44,144 nucleotides of DNA, from the NCBI GenBank assembly GCA_947567075.1, contig CANOLZ010000007.1, positions 1 through 44,144 on the forward strand, given 5' to 3'. The notes beneath the pieces are model-generated. The model did no database searches. It had not been told where the DNA came from and saw nothing but the letters and a program-made list of their open reading frames with translations. How positions within the stretch are numbered: position 1 is the stretch's first letter; the number at the start of each line of letters is the position of its first letter. The translations under genes and the position numbers were made by a program. Source of the stretch: an uncultured bacterium (GTDB lineage Bacteria; Bacillota; Clostridia; Lachnospirales; Lachnospiraceae). Below, one piece after another: positions 33,990 to 43,025 of the stretch.

Positions 33990-35594
33990 ATGGTTCAGAA
34001 ACTACAAAGCATTCCCAAAAAAATTATGGAATGGTGGAATAAATTTGATACAAAGCAGAAAACCATTATCGTCAGTGTTGTATTAGGAGTCATTGTAATG
34101 CTGGCATTGGTTGTCACTTTGCTGGCAAAACCGAAATATACAGTGCTGGCAGTTTGTGAGAATACAAGGGAAACGGCTCAAATTCGAGACTTATTAGATG
34201 GAGAAGGCCTAACTTATCGAATTTCGGACGACGGACTTACAATATCTATTAAAGATAGTGAATTATCCAGTGCAAATGTATTACTGGGAGCAAATAACAT
34301 ACCGTCTCAAGATTATAGTAATATTAGTTCTGTAACAGACGGGGGATTTTCTACTACAGAAGCAGATAAACAAAAAAAATACAAAGAATTTTTACAGTCA
34401 AAAATGGCAAGGGATTTAGAAACTTTGGCTGTTGTTGACAAAGCAACCGTTCAGTTAAATATGCCTGAAAACGATGGAACTTTACTTTCAAAAAATGAAG
34501 ATTCCTCTGCCAGCGTCATGCTGACTTTAAATGGAGAGATGAGTAGAGATTCAGCGGCAGGACTGGCAAAGTTTGTAAAAACTGCTCTGGGAAATGCAAC
34601 ATCAGAAAGCGTCTTCATTATTGATTCTAATGGGAATGTACTATTTTCTGGGGAGGATGATACTTCCCTTGCTGGAAATGCAAGAAATCAGTTGGAAGTA
34701 AAACAGCAATATGAGACTAGAGTAAAACAGGAAGTGGAGCAGGCTGTTCTTGGCACCAGCCTTTTTGATTCGGTGAAAGTTATTCCCAATTTAGAGTTGG
34801 ATTTTTCTGAGACAACTCGTACCAATCATCGATATTCTGCACAGGAAGGAATGGAGCAGGGATTATATAGTCATAGGGAAACCTATAGCTCAGAATCTAC
34901 AGGGGGAATGACAGCAGCCCCTCCTGGAACAGATGCGAATGATACTACTTATGTGACAGAAGACGGAGCTGGGGGCAGCTCTACTTATACAGAAGAGAAG
35001 GCAGATTACTTACCAGATGAAAGTATAGAGAATGTGAATGATCCTGGCGGAAGAATTGTATATGAACAGTCTACAATTGCAGTCGTTGCTACGAAGCATG
35101 TTGTACAAAGAGAAGATGATTTAGAAAGACAGGGATTATTAGACGGTATTAGCTTTGCTCAGTATCAGGCAGAAAATGATGACAGAGTGAAACAGGAAGT
35201 GGATGCAGAATTAATCACAATGGTATCAAGAGCAACAGGAATTCCTGAGGCAAATGTCTCCATTATCGCTTATGATGTTCCTTTTTTTGTAGAATCAGAA
35301 GGCGGTCCTATTAGCGCCACAGATATTTTACAAATTGTTCTTATTGTTTTGATTTTGGCTTTGTTAGGCTTTGTTGTATTTCGAAGTATGCGGGCAGACA
35401 AGGCTACAGAAGAACCAGTGGAAGAATTGTCGGTGGAACAGCTTCTTGCCACAACCCAGGAGCAGTCAGAAGTGCCTGATTTTGAATTAGATAAGAAGTC
35501 AGAAGTGGCTGAGATGATAGAAAAGTTTGTAGACGAAAATCCAGAAGCAGTGGCAAATTTGCTGCGTAACTGGTTGACAGAGGATTGGGGGTAA
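33990..35594 (+). CDS. fliF: flagellar MS-ring protein FliF
   Basis: Forms the membrane ring that carries the rod, export apparatus and C-ring. 534 residues: TM1 near 27-46 (IIVSVVLGVIVMLALVVTLL), periplasmic ring-building motifs (YKEFLQSKMARDLETLAVVDKA-type block near 130-150, then YETRVKQEVEQAVL), an acidic variable insert (about 300-350), TM2 near 450-470, and the C-terminal FliG-binding tail ending PEAVANLLRNWLTEDWG. Length is normal. Its 5' 120 codons were duplicated upstream (32776-33118). Confidence 0.95.
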   Translation: MVQKLQSIPKKIMEWWNKFDTKQKTIIVSVVLGVIVMLALVVTLLAKPKYTVLAVCENTRETAQIRDLLDGEGLTYRISDDGLTISIKDSELSSANVLLGANNIPSQDYSNISSVTDGGFSTTEADKQKKYKEFLQSKMARDLETLAVVDKATVQLNMPENDGTLLSKNEDSSASVMLTLNGEMSRDSAAGLAKFVKTALGNATSESVFIIDSNGNVLFSGEDDTSLAGNARNQLEVKQQYETRVKQEVEQAVLGTSLFDSVKVIPNLELDFSETTRTNHRYSAQEGMEQGLYSHRETYSSESTGGMTAAPPGTDANDTTYVTEDGAGGSSTYTEEKADYLPDESIENVNDPGGRIVYEQSTIAVVATKHVVQREDDLERQGLLDGISFAQYQAENDDRVKQEVDAELITMVSRATGIPEANVSIIAYDVPFFVESEGGPISATDILQIVLIVLILALLGFVVFRSMRADKATEEPVEELSVEQLLATTQEQSEVPDFELDKKSEVAEMIEKFVDENPEAVANLLRNWLTEDWG

Positions 35595-35599
35595 ATAGA

Positions 35600-36604
35600 A
35601 TGGCAAATGAAATCGGCGGATTACAGAAGGCTGCGGTTTTGTTGATTGCATTAGGTCCTGAAAAATCTTCAAAAGTTTTTAAATATTTAAAAGAGGAAGA
35701 AATTGAAGACTTGACATTAGAAATTGCAAATACAAGAAGTGTCACCCCTCAGTTAAAGGAAGATGTCATTAACGAATTTTATGAGGTATGTCTTGCCCAG
35801 CAATATATTGCTGAGGGTGGAATTGACTATGCAAAGGAAATTTTGGAAAACGCCCTGGGACAAGAGAGGGCTATGGATATACTAGGAAAGCTGACAGCCT
35901 CCTTGCAAGTAAAGCCTTTCGAATTTGTAAGAAAAACGGAACCTTCCCAGCTTTTGAATTTTATACAGGAAGAGCATCCTCAAACAATTGCTTTGATTTT
36001 ATCCTATCTGGCTCCTGGCCAGGCAGCCCAGATTATTGGAGCATTGCCTCCCGAGATGCAGTCAGATGTGGCAAAGAGAGTTGCTTTGATGGATCGTACT
36101 TCTCCCGATGTTATAAAGGAAGTGGAAAAAGTTTTGGAATCAAAATTAGCGTCTTTAGTAAATCAGGATTACACGATTATTGGCGGAGTAGACGCAGTAG
36201 TGGAAATTCTAAATACTGTGGACAGAGCGACAGAAAAACATATTATGGAAACATTGGAAGTGGACGAACCAGAATTGGCAGACGAGATCCGCAAAAAAAT
36301 GTTTGTATTCGAAGATATTTTGCTGCTTGATGACAGAGCGATTCAGAGAGTGCTTAGAGATGTGGAAAACAGCGACTTGGCCATGTCTTTGAAAGGTTCC
36401 AATGAACAGGTGCAAAATGCTATTTTCAATAATCTTTCAAAGCGTTTAGTTGTTATGATTAAAGAAGATATGGAATTTATGGGACCTGTACGTATGAAAG
36501 ATGTGGAGGAAGCCCAGCAGAAAATTGTTAATATTATTCGGAAATTAGAGGATTCTGGTGAAATTGTAATTTCCAGAGGCGGAGGAGACGAGATTATTGT
36601 CTAA
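35600..36604 (+). CDS. fliG: flagellar motor switch protein FliG
   Basis: C-ring protein that couples stator force to rotation and switching. 334 residues. N-terminal domain begins ANEIGGLQKAAVLLIALGPE, the middle domain contains the EHPQ motif (FIQEEHPQTIALILSYLAPG), and the C-terminal torque helix contains FEDILLLDDRAIQRVLRDVE with its conserved charged residues. ATG 35600 is used; the frame is open back to a TTG at 35585, which would overlap fliF. It overlaps fliH by eight bases. Confidence 0.96.
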   Translation: MANEIGGLQKAAVLLIALGPEKSSKVFKYLKEEEIEDLTLEIANTRSVTPQLKEDVINEFYEVCLAQQYIAEGGIDYAKEILENALGQERAMDILGKLTASLQVKPFEFVRKTEPSQLLNFIQEEHPQTIALILSYLAPGQAAQIIGALPPEMQSDVAKRVALMDRTSPDVIKEVEKVLESKLASLVNQDYTIIGGVDAVVEILNTVDRATEKHIMETLEVDEPELADEIRKKMFVFEDILLLDDRAIQRVLRDVENSDLAMSLKGSNEQVQNAIFNNLSKRLVVMIKEDMEFMGPVRMKDVEEAQQKIVNIIRKLEDSGEIVISRGGGDEIIV

Positions 36605-37439
36605 TTTATTAAAATATTATTATGTGAATTATCAAGAGGAAGATACAAGACTTATTGACAGTAATGAACAAATGGCAGAAAAAATGGAAAAATTATCTAT
36701 TTTACCTGAGGAAACTTCCGATATATATATGACTGAAGAAGAAGGGTTTGAAGCTGGACTGGAAGCCTCCCCTATTGATTTACTTGTACAAGATGGAGGA
36801 GAAAGTCCGGTAATCAAAGGAGATTTAAAAGAACAGCAGGAAGAGGCTCAATTAATATTGGAAGAAGCAAGGACTGAGGCAGAACAAATACTGGAAGAAG
36901 CAAGACAGTCTGCAGAAGCCCTTCGTCATGCTGCAAAAGAAGAGGGAAGAAACGAAGGGTACCAAAGAGGAGTTCAGGAAGGAGCCGTTCAGTTAGAGAC
37001 ACAAAGAAAAAATTTGGAAGAAGAGACTCGCTCTACACTTAGTCGGCTAGAAGAGGAGTATCAACAAAAAAAGATGTCTATGGAGGCAGAACTGGTAGAG
37101 GCCATAGGCGGTATTTTTGAGCATGTTTTTCAAGTAGAGTTTTCTGACAGAAAAGATATTATTTTTCATTTGATTCAAAAGACCCTTCATCATGTTACAT
37201 TAACAAAAGATTTTTTGATTCATGTATCAAAAGAAGATTTTGGATATGTTACTATGCAGAAAAAAGACTTGCTGGAAGGAATTCCTGGAAGTGATACCAT
37301 TGAGATTATTGAAGATATGACATTGTCCCCTAATGAATGTATGATTGAAACAGACGGTGGTATTTTTGACTGTAGCTTGGGAACGCAGCTTCAAGGGTTA
37401 ATGAAGGAACTGAAGCTTCTTTCTTATGAAAAACAGTGA
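36597..37439 (+). CDS. fliH: flagellar export ATPase regulator FliH
   Basis: Stator-like partner of FliI in type III export. 280 residues. N-terminus MSNLLKYYYVNYQEEDTRLI resembles clostridial FliH. A long charged coiled coil (about 75-165, LKEQQEEAQLILEEARTEAE) and a C-terminal FliH/HrpE-type domain follow. The start is TTG 36597, nine bases after GGAGGAG inside fliG, so the two genes overlap by eight bases and are probably translationally coupled. It has a small GXXXG-like element YQRGVQEG in the coil. Confidence 0.9.
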   Translation: MSNLLKYYYVNYQEEDTRLIDSNEQMAEKMEKLSILPEETSDIYMTEEEGFEAGLEASPIDLLVQDGGESPVIKGDLKEQQEEAQLILEEARTEAEQILEEARQSAEALRHAAKEEGRNEGYQRGVQEGAVQLETQRKNLEEETRSTLSRLEEEYQQKKMSMEAELVEAIGGIFEHVFQVEFSDRKDIIFHLIQKTLHHVTLTKDFLIHVSKEDFGYVTMQKKDLLEGIPGSDTIEIIEDMTLSPNECMIETDGGIFDCSLGTQLQGLMKELKLLSYEKQ

Positions 37440-37491
37440 AAATAAAAGAGGCTGAAATAAATTTTCAATCCCAAATGGGAAAGGCAGGGGT

Positions 37492-38814
37492 ATGGATATG
37501 GATGTTTCTTTTAACAGAGGAAAATACGAAATATTAAAAGAAAAAACGTATTATAAAAAACTGGGAAAGGTAGTTAATATTGTAGGTCTTACTATTGAAT
37601 CCATTGGACCAGACGCAAAACTGTCGGATATGTGTTTGATCAGAGGAGAAGATAATGATTCCTTGGAAGTTATGGCCGAGGTTGTAGGATTTAAGGATAA
37701 TAAGACATTATTAATGCCTTATGAGAATACAGATGGAATTGGCGCTGGATGTATTGTAGAAAACTTAGGTCATCCTCTGGCAATACAGGCTGGAGAACAA
37801 CTTCTTGGAAAGACCCTAGATGGTCTTGGACAAATTACGGAAGGAGAAGAGTTCCGCGGAGGAACCACCTATCCTGTTGAAGCACCTCCTCCAGATCCTA
37901 TGGAGAGGGTAATCATCAATGAGGTTCTGCCTTTGGGAGTAAAAGCAGTAGATGGTCTTATTACTGTTGGGAAGGGGCAGAGAATAGGAATCTTTGCAGG
38001 TTCTGGAGTTGGAAAAAGCACATTAATGGGGATGTTTGCAAGAAATACAAAAGCGGATGTGAATGTCATTGCTTTAATTGGCGAACGAGGCAGAGAGGTT
38101 CGAGAATTTATTGAACGGGATTTGGGTGAGGAAGGAATGAAGCGTTCTGTTGTTGTAGTGGCAACCTCGGATAAACCTGCATTAATAAGAAACAAGGCGG
38201 CAAAGACAGCAACTGCAGTGGCAGAATATTTTCGGGATCAAGGGAAAGATGTCTTGCTTATGATGGATTCTTTAACTCGATTTTCCATGGCTCAGCGAGA
38301 AATTGGTCTGGCAAGCGGGGAGCCTCCAGTAACAAGAGGGTATCCGCCCAGTGTTTACGCCGAGATGCCAAAGCTTTTAGAGAGAGCAGGAAATTCCCAC
38401 ATAGGATCGATTACTGGATTATATACAGTACTCGTAGATGGAGATGACTTTAACGAACCGATTACAGATACAGCGAGAAGTATATTAGATGGCCATATAA
38501 TGTTAAATAGAAAATTAGGCCATAAAAATCATTACCCTGCTATTGACGTTTTACAAAGTATTTCCAGATGTATGAGCCAGATTGCTGATTCGGATCATAA
38601 GGCAGCAGCTGGAAAATTGAAAAACGTACTTGCTACATACAATGAAGCAGAAGATTTAATTAATATTGGGGCTTACAAAAAAGGATCCAACGAGAGTATT
38701 GACTACGCAATTTCTAAAGTGAATCAAGTGAATGAGTTTTTAAGACAGCAGGTAGATGAAAAATTTGAGTTTCAAGAAATTGTAAAGAAAATGGAAGAGA
38801 TTTTTATAGAATAA
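37492..38814 (+). CDS. fliI: flagellum-specific export ATP synthase FliI
   Basis: F1-beta-like ATPase of the flagellar type III export system. 440 residues. Walker A is AGSGVGKST, then IALIGERGREVREFIERDLG, Walker B VLLMMDSLTRFSMAQREIGL with the catalytic Glu in GERG, and the ASGEPPVTRGYPPSVYAE block. All key residues are present. A second ATG six bases on (37498) is equally possible. Follows fliH by 52 bases. Confidence 0.96.
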   Translation: MDMDVSFNRGKYEILKEKTYYKKLGKVVNIVGLTIESIGPDAKLSDMCLIRGEDNDSLEVMAEVVGFKDNKTLLMPYENTDGIGAGCIVENLGHPLAIQAGEQLLGKTLDGLGQITEGEEFRGGTTYPVEAPPPDPMERVIINEVLPLGVKAVDGLITVGKGQRIGIFAGSGVGKSTLMGMFARNTKADVNVIALIGERGREVREFIERDLGEEGMKRSVVVVATSDKPALIRNKAAKTATAVAEYFRDQGKDVLLMMDSLTRFSMAQREIGLASGEPPVTRGYPPSVYAEMPKLLERAGNSHIGSITGLYTVLVDGDDFNEPITDTARSILDGHIMLNRKLGHKNHYPAIDVLQSISRCMSQIADSDHKAAAGKLKNVLATYNEAEDLINIGAYKKGSNESIDYAISKVNQVNEFLRQQVDEKFEFQEIVKKMEEIFIE

Positions 38815-38827
38815 GGCGGCATAAATT

Positions 38828-39277
38828 ATGGCAAAGTTTCGATACCGGATGCAAAATATTTTAGATATTAAGTTTAAGTTAGAAGAGCAAGCCAAAATGG
38901 AATATGCAGCGGCAAATATGAAATATCAGGAAGAATTGGAGAAACTTCAGGTTTTGTATGATAGAAGAACAGGATATGAGCAGGAAGCCAGAACATTGCG
39001 AGTTCATATGTTAAAAATCCGAGATATACAAGATAACCAAATTGCTATGAAGCTTATAAAGGAATATATAGGAGAACAGTTAGTTCAAGTAAAAATAGCG
39101 GAAGATAATTTGGAAATGGCAAGAGAAAGACTGACAGAAATGATGAAAGATAGAAAAACTCACGAGAAATTGAAGGAAAAAGCTTTTGAACAGTTTTTAC
39201 AGGACGAGAATGCAAGAGAGAGTAAGGAAATTGATGAACTCACCAGTTATAGACATGGGAAGAAGATAGATAGGTAG
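38828..39277 (+). CDS. fliJ: flagellar export protein FliJ
   Basis: Small coiled-coil stalk that links FliI to the export gate. 149 residues, basic, almost wholly helical. FliJ start AKFRYRMQNILDIKFKLEEQ is characteristic. GGCGG lies before the ATG. It sits 13 bases after fliI, the standard place. Confidence 0.92.
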   Translation: MAKFRYRMQNILDIKFKLEEQAKMEYAAANMKYQEELEKLQVLYDRRTGYEQEARTLRVHMLKIRDIQDNQIAMKLIKEYIGEQLVQVKIAEDNLEMARERLTEMMKDRKTHEKLKEKAFEQFLQDENARESKEIDELTSYRHGKKIDR

Positions 39278-39286
39278 GTGTGAATA

Positions 39287-40168
39287 ATGCCCGATGTAGA
39301 ACAGACAGCAGCAGCCCCCAACAAGAAGTTAACAAAGGAAGAAAAAAAGAAGCAGAAAGAAGAAAAAAAGAGACAAAAGAAAGCGCTAAAAGAAGCTGCC
39401 AGGGAAGGTCAGGAACTGGAAGATGAAGAAGAAACAGGAGGAGCGCTGACTATTATACTTGTAACTTTTTTGATTGTTGTTATCTGGCTGGCTATTTTAG
39501 CTTTATTGGTAAAGCTTGATGTAGGTGGTTTTGGAAGTAATGTTCTTAGACCTATTTTGAAAGATGTTCCAGTTCTTCAAATGATTTTGCCAAAGGCATC
39601 AGAAGATGAGCTGGCTATGCAGGGGGAAGAAGGAGCAGAAGATTATGCCGGCTATTCCAATTTAAAGGATGCAGTGGAACAGATCAAAAGGCTTGAGTTG
39701 GAATTGGAAGAGGCAAGAAACGGGGATGTTTCTAAGGATGAGCAAATGGCTGCTTTGAATGAAGAGATTAACCGATTAAAAACATTTGAAAACAATCAGG
39801 TAGAGTTTGAAAGAATAAAAGATGAGTTTTATGAGGAAGTCGTATTTGGAGAGAATGCTCCTGGAGCAGAAAATTATAGAAAATATTATGAGTCCATTGA
39901 TCCAGAAAGTGCAGCAGCTCTTTATCGGCAGGCCATTACACAAATAGAGTCAGATGCTCAAGTACAGGAATATGCAAAAGCCTATTCTTCTATGAAACCA
40001 AAGGCAGCAGCAGCTATTTTTGAGCAGATGACAGATAACTTGGACTTGGCAGTGAAAATATTAAATACCATGAATTCAGATACCAGGGGCGCTATACTGG
40101 CCGCCATGGATCCTCAAGTTGCTGCTATGTTAACAAAACTTATGGATCCAGATCAAAGTCCATACTAA
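39287..40168 (+). CDS. MotE-family flagellar protein
   Basis: A bitopic membrane protein of 293 residues: highly charged cytoplasmic start with Lys/Glu repeats (about 12-50), one TM helix (about 52-75, LTIILVTFLIVVIWLAILAL), a coiled coil (about 125-165) and a C-terminal MgtE_N-like/MotE domain with YAKAYSSMKPKAAAAIFEQM, then LNTMNSDTRGAILAAMDPQV. This type lies between fliJ and fliK in many Firmicutes (YlxF/FliK-adjacent position) and is thought to help stator or export function. The exact role is not certain. Confidence 0.82.
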   Translation: MPDVEQTAAAPNKKLTKEEKKKQKEEKKRQKKALKEAAREGQELEDEEETGGALTIILVTFLIVVIWLAILALLVKLDVGGFGSNVLRPILKDVPVLQMILPKASEDELAMQGEEGAEDYAGYSNLKDAVEQIKRLELELEEARNGDVSKDEQMAALNEEINRLKTFENNQVEFERIKDEFYEEVVFGENAPGAENYRKYYESIDPESAAALYRQAITQIESDAQVQEYAKAYSSMKPKAAAAIFEQMTDNLDLAVKILNTMNSDTRGAILAAMDPQVAAMLTKLMDPDQSPY

Positions 40169-40186
40169 TGTTTTGGTTATAAGGCA

Positions 40187-40200
40187 CCAGATTTATCTGG
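40187..40200. repeat. small perfect palindrome before fliK
   Basis: CCAGAT-TT-ATCTGG lies 49 bases before fliK and is followed by two TATAAT sequences. No good -35 is seen. It may be an RNA hairpin that affects stability of the operon transcript. Confidence 0.35.
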
Positions 40201-40248
40201 CAGCATTATAATATATAATCATATAAGTAGAAGAAAGGAGGAGTGAGG

Positions 40249-41649
40249 ATGAAAAGTGTATCCTTGTCTGAAGCCCAGCCATTTTTAATGAATGTTGGAG
40301 CAGCAGACAAAAAGAATAGTCTTGGAGCTAATAAAGGATCTTCTGCATTTGGAACTTTTGATCAAGTATTAAAAGATACATCAGGAAAAAGCTCAAATAT
40401 GGAAACAAAGACAGAAAATTTTGACAAAAGTTCAGAAGTAACAGACAAATCTTGGGAAAAAGCCCAGGGAACTCAGAAGATTCAAAAGGGGAAAGAGACA
40501 GCAGCGGAAGTTGACAGCAGTTCCTTGGAGGAAGACTTAAGAGAGGCTGCTGAAAAAATGAAAGAGGAACTAATGAATCAGTTCCACATTTCTGAGGAGG
40601 ACTTGCAGAAGGTTATGGAGGTTCTTGGATTAGAGTGGATAGATTTGCTGAATTCAGAAGTTTTAAGTAATCTAGTCTTGCAAATTGAGGGAATTCAAGA
40701 TCCCCTGGCCTTTGTTACAAATGGTGAACTTTATGATAAACGAAAAGTTCTACTGGAAACTTTGGATAATTTGAAAGGAAATCTTGAGAGTCAGTTTCAG
40801 CTGACAGAAGAGGAACTAAAGACGGTAATTGAAGGAGTGAAAGAGACGGTTCAACAAGAGGCAGAAATGGATTTAGAAAACCCTATAAAAGAAAGGGTTA
40901 AAGTCCAGGAACCAGTCATTGAAGTTGTGAACACATCAAATACTCAGGAAGCATTAAAAGAAAGCCAGGGAAGTCCCACACAAAATCCAGCTGGGCTAAA
41001 AGAAGGGCAAGAATCCCAAGATATATTCACTGTAAAAGAAGGGGCTGAAGCAAATATAACAAAACAGGAAGAGCACAAGGATGGCGGCCAATTTACTGGT
41101 CAATTCACAAGCGCCTCTCCCAATCAATCTTTTGTTCAACAAATGGAGGGAAGCATTGTGGCCAATGAAATTCCAGTGCCTGAAATTCCAGCAAGTGAAA
41201 TTTTAGAACAGATTGTTCAAAAAATGAAAATTACCATAGGTCCTGAAGTGAATGAAATGGAGATGCAGCTCAATCCAGAACATTTAGGGAAGCTGCAGTT
41301 GCAAGTAGCTGTAAAAAATGGAACAATGACAGCCCATTTTACAGCAGAAAATGAAGCAGTGAAATCAGCTATTGAAAATCAGGTTGTCCAGTTAAGAGAA
41401 AACCTAGATCAACAAGGGATAAAAGTGGAAGCAGTGGAAGTAACGATTGCCAGCCATGAATTTGAGAGAAACTTACAGCAAGGAAACAGACAGGATAGAG
41501 AAGAAGAGAGCAGAAAGAGCCAGAAAGGAAAAGTGAATTTAAACTTAAATGGCTTGGAAAACCTGGAAGAGGAAGATCTGACAGGAGAAGAGAGATTGGA
41601 AGCAGAAATAATGCTTCAAAATGGAAACACTGTGAGTTACACAGCATAA
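40249..41649 (+). CDS. fliK: flagellar hook-length control protein FliK
   Basis: Molecular ruler that stops hook growth and switches export specificity. 466 residues. The N-terminal two thirds are low-similarity, polar and Gln/Glu/Lys rich, as usual for FliK. The C-terminal Flg_hook domain (about 335-415) contains MEMQLNPEHLGKLQLQVAVK and AHFTAENEAVKSAIENQVVQ. AGGAGG is seven bases before ATG 40249; GTG 40243 overlaps that site and is rejected. Downstream is flgD, whose product it works with. Confidence 0.9.
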   Translation: MKSVSLSEAQPFLMNVGAADKKNSLGANKGSSAFGTFDQVLKDTSGKSSNMETKTENFDKSSEVTDKSWEKAQGTQKIQKGKETAAEVDSSSLEEDLREAAEKMKEELMNQFHISEEDLQKVMEVLGLEWIDLLNSEVLSNLVLQIEGIQDPLAFVTNGELYDKRKVLLETLDNLKGNLESQFQLTEEELKTVIEGVKETVQQEAEMDLENPIKERVKVQEPVIEVVNTSNTQEALKESQGSPTQNPAGLKEGQESQDIFTVKEGAEANITKQEEHKDGGQFTGQFTSASPNQSFVQQMEGSIVANEIPVPEIPASEILEQIVQKMKITIGPEVNEMEMQLNPEHLGKLQLQVAVKNGTMTAHFTAENEAVKSAIENQVVQLRENLDQQGIKVEAVEVTIASHEFERNLQQGNRQDREEESRKSQKGKVNLNLNGLENLEEEDLTGEERLEAEIMLQNGNTVSYTA

Positions 41650-41662
41650 AGGAGATGAGAAT

Positions 41663-42517
41663 ATGGCAGTATCAGTACCTATTGTAAATGGAGAAGTTCA
41701 GGATGCTTCTGCGTCGGCAAACTCTATAACCAATGCGGCAAAGGTGAACAAAAGCAGTTTGGGAAAAGATGCCTTTTTGCAGCTGTTAGTTGCCCAGATG
41801 AAATATCAAGATCCTTTAGAGCCTACATCAAATACAGAGTATATTTCCCAGTTGGCGACTTTCTCAGAACTGGAGGAAATGCAAAATTTAAGGGTAACCA
41901 ATGACATGCATAGAGCCCAGCAATTAGTAGGAAAACAGGTTATTATGAATGTAATAGCCGGAGCTACAGGAAATTTAACAAAAGTAGGAGGCCAAGTTGA
42001 TTATGTAGTATTGGAAAATGATAAAGTATATTTATCTATCCAAGATCAGCTTTATTCCTTAGATGATCTGGGATCTATTGTGGATTCTGAATATTTGACA
42101 GCGTTGGATAAAGCAAAAGCTTTTGGCGCTGCTTTAGGAAAACTTCCTTCCAAGTCTCAGATTACAGAGAAAGATAAGGCGGAAGTGGAAAAGGTACGCA
42201 AAATGTATGATGAGATGTCTGCTTATGAGAAGACATTCATAGGTCAGGATTTAGTGAAGCTTCTTACAGATCTGGAAAAGAGAATTCAGGAATTAGTAGC
42301 TTCTGGAAAGGCATATGATTTCAAAGAAGGACTGAAAAAACTTCCAAAGACGGAAGATATTACTTTAGACGATAAAGAAGCCATTGCTTCTTTAAGAGCT
42401 ATGTATAACGACATGACAGATTTTGAAAAAGACTACATAGATGAGGAGAGCTTGCAACAGCTAGAAGAAGCAGAAGATAAAATAAAAGAATTAGAAGGAA
42501 CAGAAGTAACAAATTAA
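41663..42517 (+). CDS. flgD: flagellar hook-cap protein FlgD with C-terminal helical repeats
   Basis: Scaffold for hook assembly. The N-terminal part is classical FlgD: LGKDAFLQLLVAQMKYQDPL at about 33-52 and YISQLATFSELEEMQNLRVT. The Ig-like hook-cap segment seen in other FlgD is reduced to about 95-140. The C-terminus has two copies of a helical repeat of about 60 residues, at 151-212 and 218-277. Each has LPs/LPK, then ITEKDKAEVEKVRKMYDEM or ITLDDKEAIASLRAMYNDMT, and ends in ...LEKRIQEL or ...AEDKIKEL. Such repeats are better known from clostridial surface proteins. Total 284 residues. Confidence 0.88.
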   Translation: MAVSVPIVNGEVQDASASANSITNAAKVNKSSLGKDAFLQLLVAQMKYQDPLEPTSNTEYISQLATFSELEEMQNLRVTNDMHRAQQLVGKQVIMNVIAGATGNLTKVGGQVDYVVLENDKVYLSIQDQLYSLDDLGSIVDSEYLTALDKAKAFGAALGKLPSKSQITEKDKAEVEKVRKMYDEMSAYEKTFIGQDLVKLLTDLEKRIQELVASGKAYDFKEGLKKLPKTEDITLDDKEAIASLRAMYNDMTDFEKDYIDEESLQQLEEAEDKIKELEGTEVTN

Positions 42518-42542
42518 ACGGAAGGCATAAGGAGCAGAAGGA

Positions 42543-42947
42543 ATGAAAGTAGTTAATAATAATTTTCCTTCCATTGAGCAGGTTACAGGGAAGTACCTGG
42601 AGCAGAAAAGCAATCCGACAAAAGTTGAAACAGAACAAATCACATCTTTCCAGGATATTTTGCTAGAAAAGACAGTAAAAAAATCTTTTGATGCAGAGCT
42701 GAAATTTTCAAAGCATGCATTAAACCGCCTAAGTGACAGAAAGATTGAGTTGTCAGGAGAGCAGCTAAGCAGATTAAACGAAGGTACTAAAAAGGCCAAT
42801 GCGAAAGGAATCCAAGAGTCATTAGTGCTTGTAGATGAGGTGGCATTCATTGTGAATGTAAAAAACAACACAGTGATTACTGCTATGGATCAGGCAGAAA
42901 CTGGTGAGAGTGTATTTACAAATATTGATGGCGCTGTAATTATTTAG
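42543..42947 (+). CDS. flagellar operon protein (TIGR02530 type)
   Basis: 134 residues with a helical middle, FSKHALNRLSDRKIELSGEQ, and a C-terminal beta part, VNVKNNTVITAMDQAE, which recalls the TIGR02530 family found between flgD and flgE in Firmicutes. The biochemical role is not established. AAGGAG precedes the ATG. The position supports a hook-assembly role. Confidence 0.85.
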   Translation: MKVVNNNFPSIEQVTGKYLEQKSNPTKVETEQITSFQDILLEKTVKKSFDAELKFSKHALNRLSDRKIELSGEQLSRLNEGTKKANAKGIQESLVLVDEVAFIVNVKNNTVITAMDQAETGESVFTNIDGAVII

Positions 42948-43025
42948 CCGGACCTTAGGGGGGCTAAAGACTCTAGAATGACAGAAGGAGTTTACAGCAT
43001 ATTTGACATAAGGAGGTCATTCATT

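Larger units (their letters stand above)
33163..34360 (+). repeat. tandem duplication, copy 2 (flgC'-fliE-5' fliF)
   Basis: Second copy of the segment at 31977-33110, joined through about 50 bases of unrelated or eroded sequence. It continues without a break into the intact fliF. Confidence 0.8.
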
